Assembly (NCBI GenBank): GCA_963580285.1 | Contig: OY757013.1 | Location: 138,510,521 to 138,574,520, forward strand | DNA: 64,000 bases | Source: Lucinisca nassula | Taxonomy: Eukaryota; Mollusca; Bivalvia; Lucinida; Lucinidae | Direction: 5' to 3' | Part shown: piece by piece, positions 19,440 to 29,620 of the stretch | Layout of the letters: every line of letters begins with the position of its first letter | Numbering within the stretch: the stretch's first letter is position 1 | Notes under the pieces: model-generated | Seen by the model: the letters and a program-made list of their open reading frames with translations, nothing else | Told to the model about the DNA's origin: nothing | Databases searched by the model: none | Translations under genes and position numbers: made by a program

Positions 19440-20930
19440 GTAGGTCTCGTTCATCAATTGTTGTTGTTTTCCAGCTTCCACGTGTCGCGGGTCGTCAGCT
19501 GGTGGGGTCGGTGGTACCCCTATTCCCGTTGCCTGTGAACAGGGAGACCATCGCTCGGCTCCAGCCCCGTCCGTCTCGTGTTTGTCGTCTCACGTCTCAG
19601 GTGTCTCCGAGCCCACGGGCATCCCCATGCCCTGTAGCCAATCGCCGAGCTCCGTCCTGAGAGGTTTGTGAAACGGTGCCGTGACCTTTCCAGGTCTCGG
19701 TCGGGCTTATATTTTGTCTTCCCGTTTGCTTCAGGAGTGCATGTGTCCTGTCTCTAAAGGGCATCTTTATTTGTTGGAGTTTCTGGGCTAGGCGTGCTTC
19801 TTTTTTAAGGGCTGTGGATGTATTGCACAGTTCCAATGTAAGCCTTTGTTTTGGTGCAACATAGTTTAGTTGTAGTAATTTGGAACTCCATTCTAAAGGT
19901 TTGGCTACGTGATTGCCTGCGTTTAAGTTATAGCAGTGCTGTGCCTTGGGTTTTTGCGATTTGCCGCAAAGGGGTGTGGGTTGTTTTGTGTAATAGGGTA
20001 GGCTCCGAGTTTGAACTTATCATTAAGGGGATCGTTTAGCAGTTAATTTTGTTTGAAAGTTTCATTGCGATTTGGAAGACGTTTCTAAAAAATTGCTATA
20101 CACGTTTCCATATTACGTGCTATGCACCTTATATCCAATCAGGGGATTCGAGACAAAGTTTTTAGCCATTTTGTGGTGCTTATTTGCACCACAAAATTGT
20201 ACAGTCAATTCATTTCTTTCTTCTAGCTTGTAGCTTCAGCCGCATCTACACCCTCACGCCAGCACCATGTCTATGGATGTCGTCTACGCTTTTTGTATCA
20301 ATTTTGATATTGGTATAATTTTTTGTTTGTTTGATTTTTGCATATTTTTGTAACGTATGTACATTTTTACATTATTTGGTCTGTGCCTCTAGCTTATTGA
20401 GTATACAAGTATATGGGGGCGGATGTGCTCGCCCCGCCACGGACCTGTCGTTTTTGTTTTTCGTGTGCTTTAAAGATGGTGTCGTCCGTTTTGGGGCAAG
20501 CACACCCGCTCTCTATTGCTAGGTAGGACAGTTTTTGTACCTGCAAGGTTGTGCTTGTAGATTATATTTTGTGATTTTTGTTTATTCTGTACATACAACA
20601 TATAGTATAGTGTGACGGCCTCCGCCGTCTCGGGCCCAAGTTCGTGTTTATTTTAGTTTGTGGGTGACCTCTATCGCGGAGGATATTGAAGTAGGTCAAT
20701 CCCCTTTTCTGCATTTTTTGTTAAAGTTAGGAAAATGTGGTGCCCTCCTCCACGTAGGATGTCATATTCTGTGGGTCCGTAAGTGGGTCATTCTGAGTCG
20801 CCATGTTTAGATGTCATTATCGCATCTTACGTGAAGGAAGGCACCATAGGAGGAATTGTATTCCTACATAGTCGTTTGAGTGCCCGAGATATAGTGTGCC
20901 GATCTCGTTAGCAATGTAGTTAGTACAAAT
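19440..20930 (-). repeat. Inverted partial copy of the 14.5-17.5 kb modules
   Basis: 19455-19590 is the inverse of about 17460-17270 (CGGGTCGTCAGCTGGTGGGG, GAGACCATCGCTCGGCTCC). 20275-20375 is the inverse of ~17175-17095 (AACGTATGTACATTTTTAC). 20520-20900 is the inverse of ~14920-14500 or 16930-16820 (TACATACAACATAT; GCCGTCTCGGGCCCAAGTTC; TATCGCGGAGGAT). The order is preserved, so two elements of the same family face each other around 17.6-19.4 kb. The Pro-rich ORF is missing from this copy. Confidence 0.7.
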
Positions 20931-21215
20931 TCATATAATCATGTAGGTCGCATACAAGCGTCCGCCTGCGCACTTGCGCAGTCGAGCACTCCTATGCGAT
21001 CTTGTTTTATGTGTCATATTTACAGTTCACAATGTTTGAAATCGCTTTTTGGGAAAAACCTCTTCTTCTTCTATCTCCAGGTTTTTTATCTCTCTTTTCC
21101 TATACTATCCTCTCTACGGGATTCCTACTCTACAAATATTCTACAACTATCGCTATATCTACCTAATTGAGCATTGCGTGGGTGGATGTATGTTGTTTTA
21201 GTTTTGCGTGGGTGG
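20931..21215. other. No recognised feature
   Basis: Contains a CT-rich stretch (about 21060-21150) and GCGCACTTGCGCAG near 20968. I see nothing supportable as a gene. Confidence 0.5.
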
Positions 21216-24200
21216 TTGAATAGAATAGAATAGAATAGAATATGTTTATTAAACCAATCATGGGCCATCTCTGGCATTCAGAATATACAAATCAATGAAC
21301 AAAGCATAATAGTCATTAGTAGTTAATTAACAAAGTACATATTAATCGAACACATTCATTATGAACACAATTCCACACACACAATAACCATACTGATCCT
21401 AAAACTTGGGATATCAATTCAGACAAAATGACACTTAAGGTATAAACTCCACAGGCGTACATAAACCTACCAACATTCGAGGGTTTGCATCACCTGCACA
21501 TGCATTATTGTCCCAATTTTTATGATGTTGTGGCAAAAAAAAAAAAAAAAAAAAAAAGGCAGGAAAACCTTCGGTGATGACGTGTTTGCATTCATAATTC
21601 ACAGTGTCAGAAAAATAAGTAGATGAATAAAATTATAATTTAACACTCATCCGCAAGTTAATTTGTTGATCATTGTACAAGTGCCAGTCACCTCCGAATG
21701 TGCACGATGAGGCCTGAGCCCAATGCACTGCACCCAACAAGAAATACAACCCCTATCGGCTAAAGCAACCGAATAATCATAGCTTTGAGCCGACAACAGT
21801 TGCGTCTCAAGGATAATTTATGCTCCGATGGACAGGCTCATTCATGCACTTACTTATTCGACTGACCTGGTACTGGAATCAAATGACAGGAGGTAGCGAC
21901 CCGCCCTAGGCATTAAATGACATATACGAATATTTGTGTATGTTTATGTTTTCTTTTTCCTCAGTTCAAAACAATCGTAAATATAAGATGAAAATATGGA
22001 AATGACATTTTCAGACTCTTTACTCATCAACCATATGAGCTGGCCATCTTGAGATAGAGTGGAAAAGTGTTTGCACAATCTTTCTATTTTCGCCATGAAT
22101 GTCTGTCTTAATGAAGCGTAAGCTGAACAGCCGAAAAGAAAATGCGGCTCATCTTCCACTTCACCAGACATACAAACTTTACAAACTTTTTCTTTAGCTA
22201 GTAACTTTTTGTATCGACCTACTTCTATCTCAAGTTTATGAGCACTTATGCGAAATGACATGAAACACTTGCGGATGTCCACCTTATCAATAATTGATAA
22301 ATACTTTTCTTTTTGAAATACTGATTTAAATATTGCATACGTTCTTAATTTGCCTTGGTTTTTCTCTCTGCATTCCGCCAATGAACTTGTCCATTTAGTT
22401 TTAAAACGATGAATAAGTTTTGTTTTAACCATAGCTGAAAAGTTATGTTCATATAATCGACTGGAAGGCACACCAACCTCCTTTAATAAGAACTCCACAC
22501 AAGAAACCCAACTCATTTTTTTTTATCATCTGCAAGACTACAACTTTCATTAAATGCACATTTCAATAATTTTGAATCTGCTGTTGCTAATCTTTGAAAT
22601 TACTTGCATGTATTAACTAGAACTTCAATGTACATCGGATATCTGCCAAATTCTCCCAAAACTGCGTCGTTTGAAGACCTCTTGTTCATTCTTGATATAT
22701 TCTTCAGAAATTTTATATGTAACTTGTCACATAGTAAATTATTTACCAAATCCTCGAAGACAAAGTTTGCCTTTTTGATTTTGGATGATGAAATATTGAC
22801 AGTTCCCCATATTTCACTTCCGTACAGTATGATTGGTTTTATTGTGTGATCAAAGAGATGTAATAAAGTATATATTTTTGGACTTAAGCCAGAAAAACAC
22901 TTAGAAAGCTTAAACTGTGCCTTTAGTGCACGTTTATACAGATCAGTCTGACAATATGAAAAAGTGCCAGACGAAGAGAACACAATGCCTAAATATTTAT
23001 ATGAATTACAATTTTCAATTAACATGCTACCATAATAAAATTTCTCACTGGACAGTTTACCGTTCTTACAAAATACTAAAATTTTAGTTTTTTTTTTAAG
23101 ACTTATAGATAAACAGTTCTCCTCGCAGTATCTTTCAAGCTTATTCAAGCAATTTTGCAAACCTATTTGAGAGCTTGATGATAAAATAAGATCATCTGCA
23201 TACAGCAATGAGCTAATGGAAACATTATTTGGTTGGACTGGATCGTCATTTCCACTAAACATATCGGGCAAGTCATTTATAAATATTTTAAAAAGATTAG
23301 GACTTAAATTATCTCCTTGTCTGACCCCAAGTTTTGCTGCTAATGGACGGGTTAATTTATCTTTCAGACGTATTTGAAGCTCATTGTCAAGATACATACT
23401 TCGTAAAATATTATGAAAAGGTCCTAAAATGTCCATTTTGGCTAATTAATAAAGTAGGATTGAGCGTAAGACAGAATCAAAGGCCTTTTCAAAGTCAACA
23501 AAACACGCATATAATTTGGACTTATTGTTTGTATACTTTTCTGTCAATGTTCTAAGTACAAACATATGGTCTGCTGTTCTTGCCTTAGGCTGGAAACCAA
23601 TTTGACTTGAATGTATGATATTATTTGAATCTAAAAACTTTTGTAACCTGTTATTTAAAACACTATTGAATAATTTTGCTAAACAGGGCATTACCGTTAT
23701 ATCCCTATAATTCCCAGGGTTACTTGGATCATCACCTTTATACAAAGGCTTGATGTATCCCACCTTCCAGTTTTTCAGATAGGTACCTGATGACAAAATA
23801 ATATTAAAAAGTTTGACAATACAAGGTAATACATGAGATTGGCTATATTTAAGCATTTCATTTTTTATTGCATCTATACTTGCAGATTTATATTTTTTCA
23901 ATTTGCTTATTGCAAATGAAACCTCTTTATCGGAAATTCGAACATCAAGTTCTGAAAAGGTGTGCAGGTCTGATAAAGCTTCTACTTTAGCACTAAACTG
24001 CTCTTGTTTTAATAAAAACTTTTGATTAATTTTGTATAAACTGGAAAAGTGTTTTAACCATTCATCTGCCGCAACATTTTGAGCTGGGTCTTTTGAATTT
24101 GACTCTTCTTTTAACTCTTTTAGAAGCTTCCAGTATGATTCAGGATCATTCTCGTACATGTTATCTAATTGATTGATTAAATTTGATTTGAATTCCTTGC

Positions 24201-25470
24201 ATTTTTTCTTACAACAACGATTGTAAAGTTTTCGGTACTTAAAAAAGGAACCCCGAATGATTGGGTCATTTGAATATCTGGAATACATAGAACCTTTTCT
24301 TATCATTTCTTTACGCATTTTCACCAAGTCATAGTCAAACCATTTCTTAGTTTTACACCTGTTATCGTTACGTTTATTAGTTTTAGTACCTCTCTTTAGA
24401 GACTTAGAACACGCGGTAAATATAATATCATTAAAATGCTCTAATGCCTTATCTACAGAAAATGATTGTGTTTCAGAAATAAATGATGATTCCATAAACG
24501 TATTGATTTTTTGTTTGACCTCAGGCGAAGCAAAGGCTTTCTGAAACATAAATGGAGAGTCTTTAAGCCATTTGTATGCAGGTGGCATGACATAGAGAAC
24601 ATCGTATAATGTAGAAGAAACGTTTGGACTAAATGATGCTGAAAGTTTAACGGAAATTTTAGCATGGTCAGACAAGTGTGGTATATGATCATGAACATAA
24701 AAATACAAGACATTTCCAATAATATTTTCTGAGACAATACAATAGTCTACAACACTGTTTCCATTATACTAAAAGGAAGTAAACTTCCCAAAGATATCAC
24801 CAAAGGTTTTCCCGTTCAAAATATTCAAATTTGCCTCCATACAAATATCGAGCAAATCTTTTCCACGAGGACAACTATTGACATCTTGACTATTTCTTGC
24901 TTTAAAAAACCTACTCTTACATGTATTATTTGGAACTGGTATGTGCTTATCATCGTTGTCAATGAAGTCATTTATGGTGCCTGTTCTAGCATTGGTGTCA
25001 CCCATAATAATAATGTTACCTGATTTACTATAATTCTTAATGTCGTTTTCCAACAATTCCATTATGTCCAAATTATTTCTTAACACATAAGATGAATTAG
25101 CTGGTGCTATATAAATGAAACATAAATAAGCATTGTCTTTAAATCCAAAGTATTGTTTTGAAAGTTTTAGCTAAATTATTTCACTTGAACTATTAGTAAG
25201 AATGGTGACACCTTCCTTAATTCTTTTATTTATCATCAGCATCATTCCCCCAGAAGTGTGGTATTTGTTTTCTTTTGGGCGGCTGAAAAGATGAGTGGCA
25301 TATGACTTATCTATGCTGACATTTTCATTACATTTAATCTCTTGTAGACAAAAGATGTCATATGACAGTATTTCATTGATAAATAGTTTGTCCTGTGTTT
25401 TATCAAGAACATTTGATTTTAAGTTATGTACGTTCCAGCAACCAACTTTCAGAAATTTCCTCATGAATAC
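21216..25470 (-). mobile_element. LINE A: nearly full-length non-LTR retrotransposon
   Basis: The minus-strand order is endonuclease (25464 downward), reverse transcriptase, a C-terminal Cys-rich segment (stop near 21944), a ~700-base 3' untranslated region and a 3' tail of (TTCTA)n repeats at 21220-21241 right after AATAAACATA. Replication would be by target-primed reverse transcription. No separate gag ORF is seen upstream of 25464, so either it lacks one or is 5' truncated. A poly-A run at 21536-21557 (plus strand) lies inside the 3' region. Confidence 0.9.
21944..25464 (-). pseudogene. LINE A endonuclease-reverse transcriptase, ~1170 codons with four in-frame stops and one frameshift
   Basis: Starts MRKFLKVGCWNVHNLK. 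The AP-type endonuclease blocks are WNVHNLK, CLQEIK, GDTNARTG and HLSDHAKI. RT blocks: fingers NYRDITVMPCLAKLF, motif A FVDFEKAFDSV (Asp present), motif B GVRQGDNLSPNLF, motif C LLYADDLILS. C-terminal CKVCMSGEVEDEPHFLFGC resembles a zinc-binding end found in several LINE clades. From 25464 to 22600 everything is in one frame, broken only by stops at 25171 (TAG), 24769 (TAG), 23446 (TAA) and 22600 (TAA). A shift in an A-run at about 22518 then moves into the frame that ends at 21944. All core catalytic residues I can see are intact, so decay is recent. The clade is not settled; the YADDL type fits RTE-like, CR1-like or Ingi-like groups. Confidence 0.88.
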
Positions 25471-25596
25471 GCATCAACATCTAGACAAGTAATCAAAAGA
25501 ACATGAAAAAACTAACGGCATTTATATATTTGGAACACCCAGCATGTTCCGTTTGAAGAAAATACGAAGAGACCAGTGAATATTATCATAACTAGA

Positions 25597-26164
25597 CATC
25601 AGGAAAGCATGCCTACACGAATTTTATCCCTGAAACCCCACTCTCACTTAGCAACACTCGGGTTTGCAGTGGTATATATCCCTCCTGTCTCCGCCCGAAA
25701 TCACCGACCAGTGATACCCATGAGAACAGCCTCGTCGAGGCGGCTCAAACAAGCTACCACAATCAATGTCCCACCACGAAAACACACCCACACAAATACA
25801 TAGCAAACCCCGCCGCGGAAACAACGGGAGCTCCAAGATGATAAATTGTGATTTTCACGCCATTTCCGCCCAAAATACAGACCGCGGGTACCTGTTAGAA
25901 TCGCCTCATCGAGGCGGCTCCAACGTGCACTCGCAATCCACAGCTCCAGAGCAGAAGCAAGAAAAGAAGGCCAACCCCTGAAAACCCCAGTCTCGTCACA
26001 CAAAAATGGGATTCAAGTGGGGGGGGGGGGGGTCCAATAATACACAGGCGCGTCAACGCGGTGCCAAGCAAAAACATGAATAGTATAAGAATTCATCATC
26101 CTGAAATCCCCAATCCCCGGCGGCAAAGTTCTCCACCTAACCGTATAGGCATGTTTCTGCAATG
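25597..26164. mobile_element. Degenerate GC-shifted type 1 MITE, probably with a second copy nested inside
   Basis: Ends CATCAGGAAAGCATGCC and (inward) CATTGCAGAAACATGCC. The interior has two palindromic cores: AACAGCCTCGTCGAGGCGG near 25725 and AATCGCCTCATCGAGGCGG near 25900. An internal CCACGAAAACACACCCAC looks like the end of the nested copy. Flanking base A on both sides. Confidence 0.65.
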
Positions 26165-26184
26165 AAATGCTTGAATACTCAGTA

Positions 26185-26400
26185 TAATGTTAATAACCAA
26201 AACATTATTCTTCCCATTTCCGGACCAAGACACAGCCCCGGGTACCCGTTAGAACCGCCTCAGTGAGGCTGTTCCAATGAGCACCCACAACTCATGTTTG
26301 TTGCAGAAAAAAAAAATATCATGGCTTTTCCTCAGAAATGGAGACGTGAGAAAAAAAAATGCACTGTAGTACGAGTATGTCATCTTAATACTGCACACAC
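26185..26400. mobile_element. Degenerate type 2 MITE fragment
   Basis: GTACCCGTTAGAACCGCCTC / GAGGCTGTTCCAATGAGCAC core, then AAAAATATCATGG, GAGACGTGAG and ATGCACTGTAGTACGAGTAT, in type 2 order. The left end is unclear. Confidence 0.6.
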
Positions 26401-26479
26401 ACTCGTGCTACAGTGCACCCCCCTCCTTTTCCTTTTTTTTTAAATTGTTTTAATAAGAGCACATGCACATTAAAAATCT

Positions 26480-26790
26480 GGCCTCGATAGCTCAGTCAGG
26501 TGTGCGTCTGACTGGTGATCAGAAGGTCGCGGGTTCGATACGTACCCGGGTCAGCAACATTCCCTCGTGGAGATTGACCAGGAAATCTTTTCTGTGGCCA
26601 CTGCCCCCCCCCCCCCCCCACTCCAACCCCCTCTTCGCCGACCCAAGAAGGGCAGTCGGCAGCCTCTGTCGAAATAACTGTGCACTTTACTTGTTAACCC
26701 CGCCCAGGAAAAGTGCGGGCAGGCAAACCGACTGGCTCAAAAATGACCTAAAACAGCGTTGACTGGGCCGTTAAACTCCAATACAAACTA
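26480..26790 (+). mobile_element. tRNA-derived SINE, family S2, full length
   Basis: Head GGCCTCGATAGCTCAGTCAG (A box), then GTCGCGGGTTCGATACG (B box). The body includes AGTGCGGGCAGGCAAACCG, and the end is GTTGACTGGGCCGTTAAACT then CCAATACAAAC. The final GTTGAC-GG-CGTTAAAC phrase is shared with family S1, which suggests both use the same partner LINE. Confidence 0.87.
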
Positions 26791-27188
26791 ACTCACATAA
26801 AATAGTGCGCAATAGACTGGCCTTTATAGCAAACGTCCCTTCAGCATCACAAAAATCTACTACACATATATATTACGATTCGAAAATGACACGTGAATTA
26901 CACAATGGCAAAGCGAAGCTAAGCAAACCCCACAATTAGTCTAAAAATAAATAAATAAAATAAAATCCAAGCCAGTAAAGAACGACGGACAATTGGCGGG
27001 CCGACAGCGACACGAAGCTGCACACTCGTATCGCTGTCGGCCCGACGTCGGGCCGCCGCTGGGTACCGACTGCCATGACATTACTCTAAATAGCGCAACG
27101 GCGTCCCATACCTACGAGTTCCCGCAATGCACAACTTATGAAATTTGTTCTTGAGAGGGGGGCCGCTTTACTCCATATTCGCCAATGC
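26791..27188. other. No gene; one strong palindrome
   Basis: GGGCCGACAGCGA (26998-27010) pairs exactly with 27031-27043. The overlapping GGCCCGACGTCGGGCC (27039-27054) is a perfect 16-base palindrome. Otherwise unremarkable. Confidence 0.6.
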
Positions 27189-27456
27189 CATCACTAAAAC
27201 ACGCCTATATAATCTTAAACCTCACAGGGGCATACATTATTTCTCTCATTCCCGCCCATAACACAGACCGCGTTACCCGTTAGAGCTGTCTCGCCAAGGC
27301 GGCTCCAAACAGGCTCCACAATCCATGCCGCCAGCATAAACAAGAAAAATATCAGAATTTCTAACTGAAAATTTACATTTTTTTCTTTTTCTTTTTTTTT
27401 TTTTTTTTTTTTTTGTAAAACTTTCAATATATTTGAATAGGCGTGCTTTCGCAATG
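27189..27456. mobile_element. Palindromic MITE, type 1, GC-shifted copy
   Basis: Ends CATCACTAAAACACGCC and (inward) CATTGCGAAAGCACGCC. The core is CGTTAGAGCTGTCTCGCCAA then GGCGGCTCC. A poly-T tract sits in the right arm. Flanking base C on both sides. Confidence 0.8.
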
Positions 27457-27589
27457 CAACACGTATCACGCATTTGTTAAGCGATCACTCCCTATCAAAA
27501 AGGTCTTGCAATGCGCGTTTAAAGTTTTGGGCCAGCATTGGCGGCATTGTCCTTTCTAGATAAGTGCTTCTCGTCTCTTAATACACCTC

Positions 27590-28345
27590 TCAATGGGTTT
27601 TAAAAAACAATCTTTTTTTTTTAAAAAAGAGATTGCTGTTATTGCACAAAATCACAGACTTGTCTTTCTCATATTTCTTGCACATTTTATTGCTTTGCTC
27701 AATTACACGCGAATTAACAGACTTATCTCTTCGTGGTAAACCCAGAGATACCATTACTTTCACCGCAGGAAACTTGAGATTGGTAGTAGACACTAAGTCT
27801 TCCATTTCCCGCACAAATTCAGCGTTCTCATTGCTGTTTTGTTCAGTTATATCGTTACAGCCTTAGTGATATATAATAAGGTCAGGGGACATATTCAGGT
27901 CATAGTTTTGGATGAAGCTTTTTGATTCCCTCACATTGTATTTAGTAACTTTCCGCACGTAGGCATTCTTACCCGCAATATACCTTGCACTTAGATACTT
28001 CGTATTTGATGTACCAATAAGCAACACCTGTTTCCTTTTCTTTTGACCAGGTCTACTACCAGTCTCAAGCATCTTATGATTCTCTATCCTATGCGGCGTA
28101 TCATACCCATCAATTACTGTACTACAAGTATTAGGGGTATCGAATTTCGAAGGTGGGGTTGAATGTCTATTTAGTACTGTGGACTTGGGTAGCTTTTCAG
28201 TGCTAGTTTTTATTAATGGGGTAGTGCATTCATTAGGGACCTGGGATTGCGGTGTTGACTTGACAACAACCGCGCAGTTTGCTTTTTCTTTGTTTGAAGC
28301 TTCTTTCAATAGCGAATCGTCCTCCCTACAGGCATGCAGTTTCAT
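27590..28345 (-). pseudogene. SGNH/esterase-like domain protein (LINE ORF1-type), one in-frame stop
   Basis: Minus-strand frame of about 250 codons. The N-terminal ~100 residues are polar and Thr/Pro-rich. The folded part has VLLIGTSNTKYL (block I, family GDS here GTS), YNVRESKSFI, DLIIYH then a TAA stop, GCNDITEQN (block III) and KVMVSLGLPRRD. It ends before the expected C-terminal DxxHL block, so it is truncated. Domains of this kind occur in ORF1 of CR1/L2-type LINEs and as free-standing bivalve proteins. It starts only ~100 bases from, and points away from, the SGNH fragment at 28449. No matching RT follows it within 5 kb on this strand. Confidence 0.7.
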
Positions 28346-28448
28346 AGATGCCCTCCTCCAGGGTCGCGCTAAGTCATGCCCTAGTTAGTTAATTTCCCTT
28401 ATCTGTATAAATATATGGCCGTCTTGACCGTCCGTTTTAATTACGGTC

Positions 28449-28735
28449 TTGGCGCGATTTGCTGTTTTTGGTGATTATTATGTTAAACGACAAGGGCAGT
28501 ACCGAGGGCTGTTTGATGTACCAGGCGAGGTTCGGTTTTTCGGCCGTGATGGTATGTGCGTGGCGAGCTATGATGTTCACTTGTGGCACAGCGTTTCATA
28601 TTTTCCGAGGGCAAATTTGGGACAGCGATGGCCGCCTCCACAGGCACTATTATAGGGACCGTATTCATTTGTCAAGAGAGGGACAGAAGCAATTCCATGT
28701 GTGCTTAGAGAGGGCCTTCCTGCGATTTTTCTGCT
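28449..28735 (+). pseudogene. Internally deleted relative of the 11056-11589 SGNH-like ORF
   Basis: Residues RFAVFGDYYVKRQGQY, LFDVPGEVRFFGRDGM match the start of the 11589 protein and QIWDSDGRLHRHYYRDRIHL matches its end. The middle, including block III (GGND), is deleted, and a frameshift joins the parts near 28600. The first codon is TTG where the other has ATG. Block I is GDY rather than GDS or GDC. Homology continues into the 3' flank (GGGTAACCTTATAATGT here, its counterpart near 10985 there), so the duplicated unit is larger than the ORF. Confidence 0.75.
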
Positions 28736-28929
28736 GGTTAGGTGTTTATAAAAGGGTCCTTTTGTGGGCCCCCAGAACATTCCGTTTGGGTAACCTTATA
28801 ATGTACATCCTTTATTCGAAAGCGAAATTTGCGAAAAAGAAAAGAAAAAACAAAGAGATGTGATAAGGCCTATTGTTCCTTATTTCTGTCCCACTCATCT
28901 ATGTGCATTCCTGAAGGAGAGCCTTTTGT

Positions 28930-29420
28930 TTGCTAGTGTGTTGGTGTGCCGTTCTCCTTTGGGTTGTGTGGTTCTCGATCAGCCAGGATTTTGACGCAAC
29001 GCTGCTAAGTGCAAAAGTCTAAAGACCGCAAACCCCAGCGTTACATCCCGTCCTGATTTCCCGTTTGCCTCACCCCCTCCGGAGAGGCCGGGCGATGGAT
29101 TTTCCTTGTGGTGGATCCATGCCCAGTCCCGGCGTGTTCTCGTGTGATCCTCTTTTGGGCAGTGTGGCTAGGATTTTGGTGCAGCGCTCATAAGTGCAAA
29201 GCCAGTTGGCCGCAACCACAACGCTACACCTCGTCTTATACTCTCGCTTGCCATACCCCTTTGGAGGGTGGGTCGGGGCTATGGATTTTCCTTGTGGTGG
29301 GTCCATGCCCTGTTCTGTTATGGTCTTCTCACAGTGATCCAGGGATCGCTGTCACCGTTAGGCACTCCTAAGTGCAAAGCCGAGGCCGCAAACCACAGTG
29401 CCTAACGTTGACTTTGTTCC
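28930..29420. repeat. ~183-bp tandem repeat, about 2.7 copies, with a conserved foldable motif
   Basis: TAAGTGCAAA occurs at about 29006, 29190 and 29369, each followed by a short hairpin, CCGCAA and a closing stem. Between the motifs, CCCTCCGGAG/CCCTTTGGAGG and ATGGATTTTCCTTGTGGTGG repeat. It lies just beyond the 3' end of LINE B and may be part of its 3' region. Confidence 0.75.
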
Positions 29421-29620
29421 CCTTTTCGCCGTGAGACGGCCGCCCTTTGATCACTACGCTCCTTTTTGGTTGGTAGCGTCTCAGGTGCGGTTAAATCATT
29501 TATTGTTTCTGACATCGGGTCTCTAGCGGTTTTGGTTTCAAGCATGTTTGTGTGTAACCTCGTACGGGGTGTGTCTCTCGTAACAGTGCAATAAATTAAG
29601 TATGCGCCCTTAGCTTTCCC

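Noticed and set aside
28998..29042. Twister or hammerhead ribozyme in the foldable motif
   Set aside because: The TAAG and CCGCAA strands recall twister loops, but the hairpin loops are too short for its pseudoknots, and no CTGATGA/GAAA hammerhead core was found by eye in the window.
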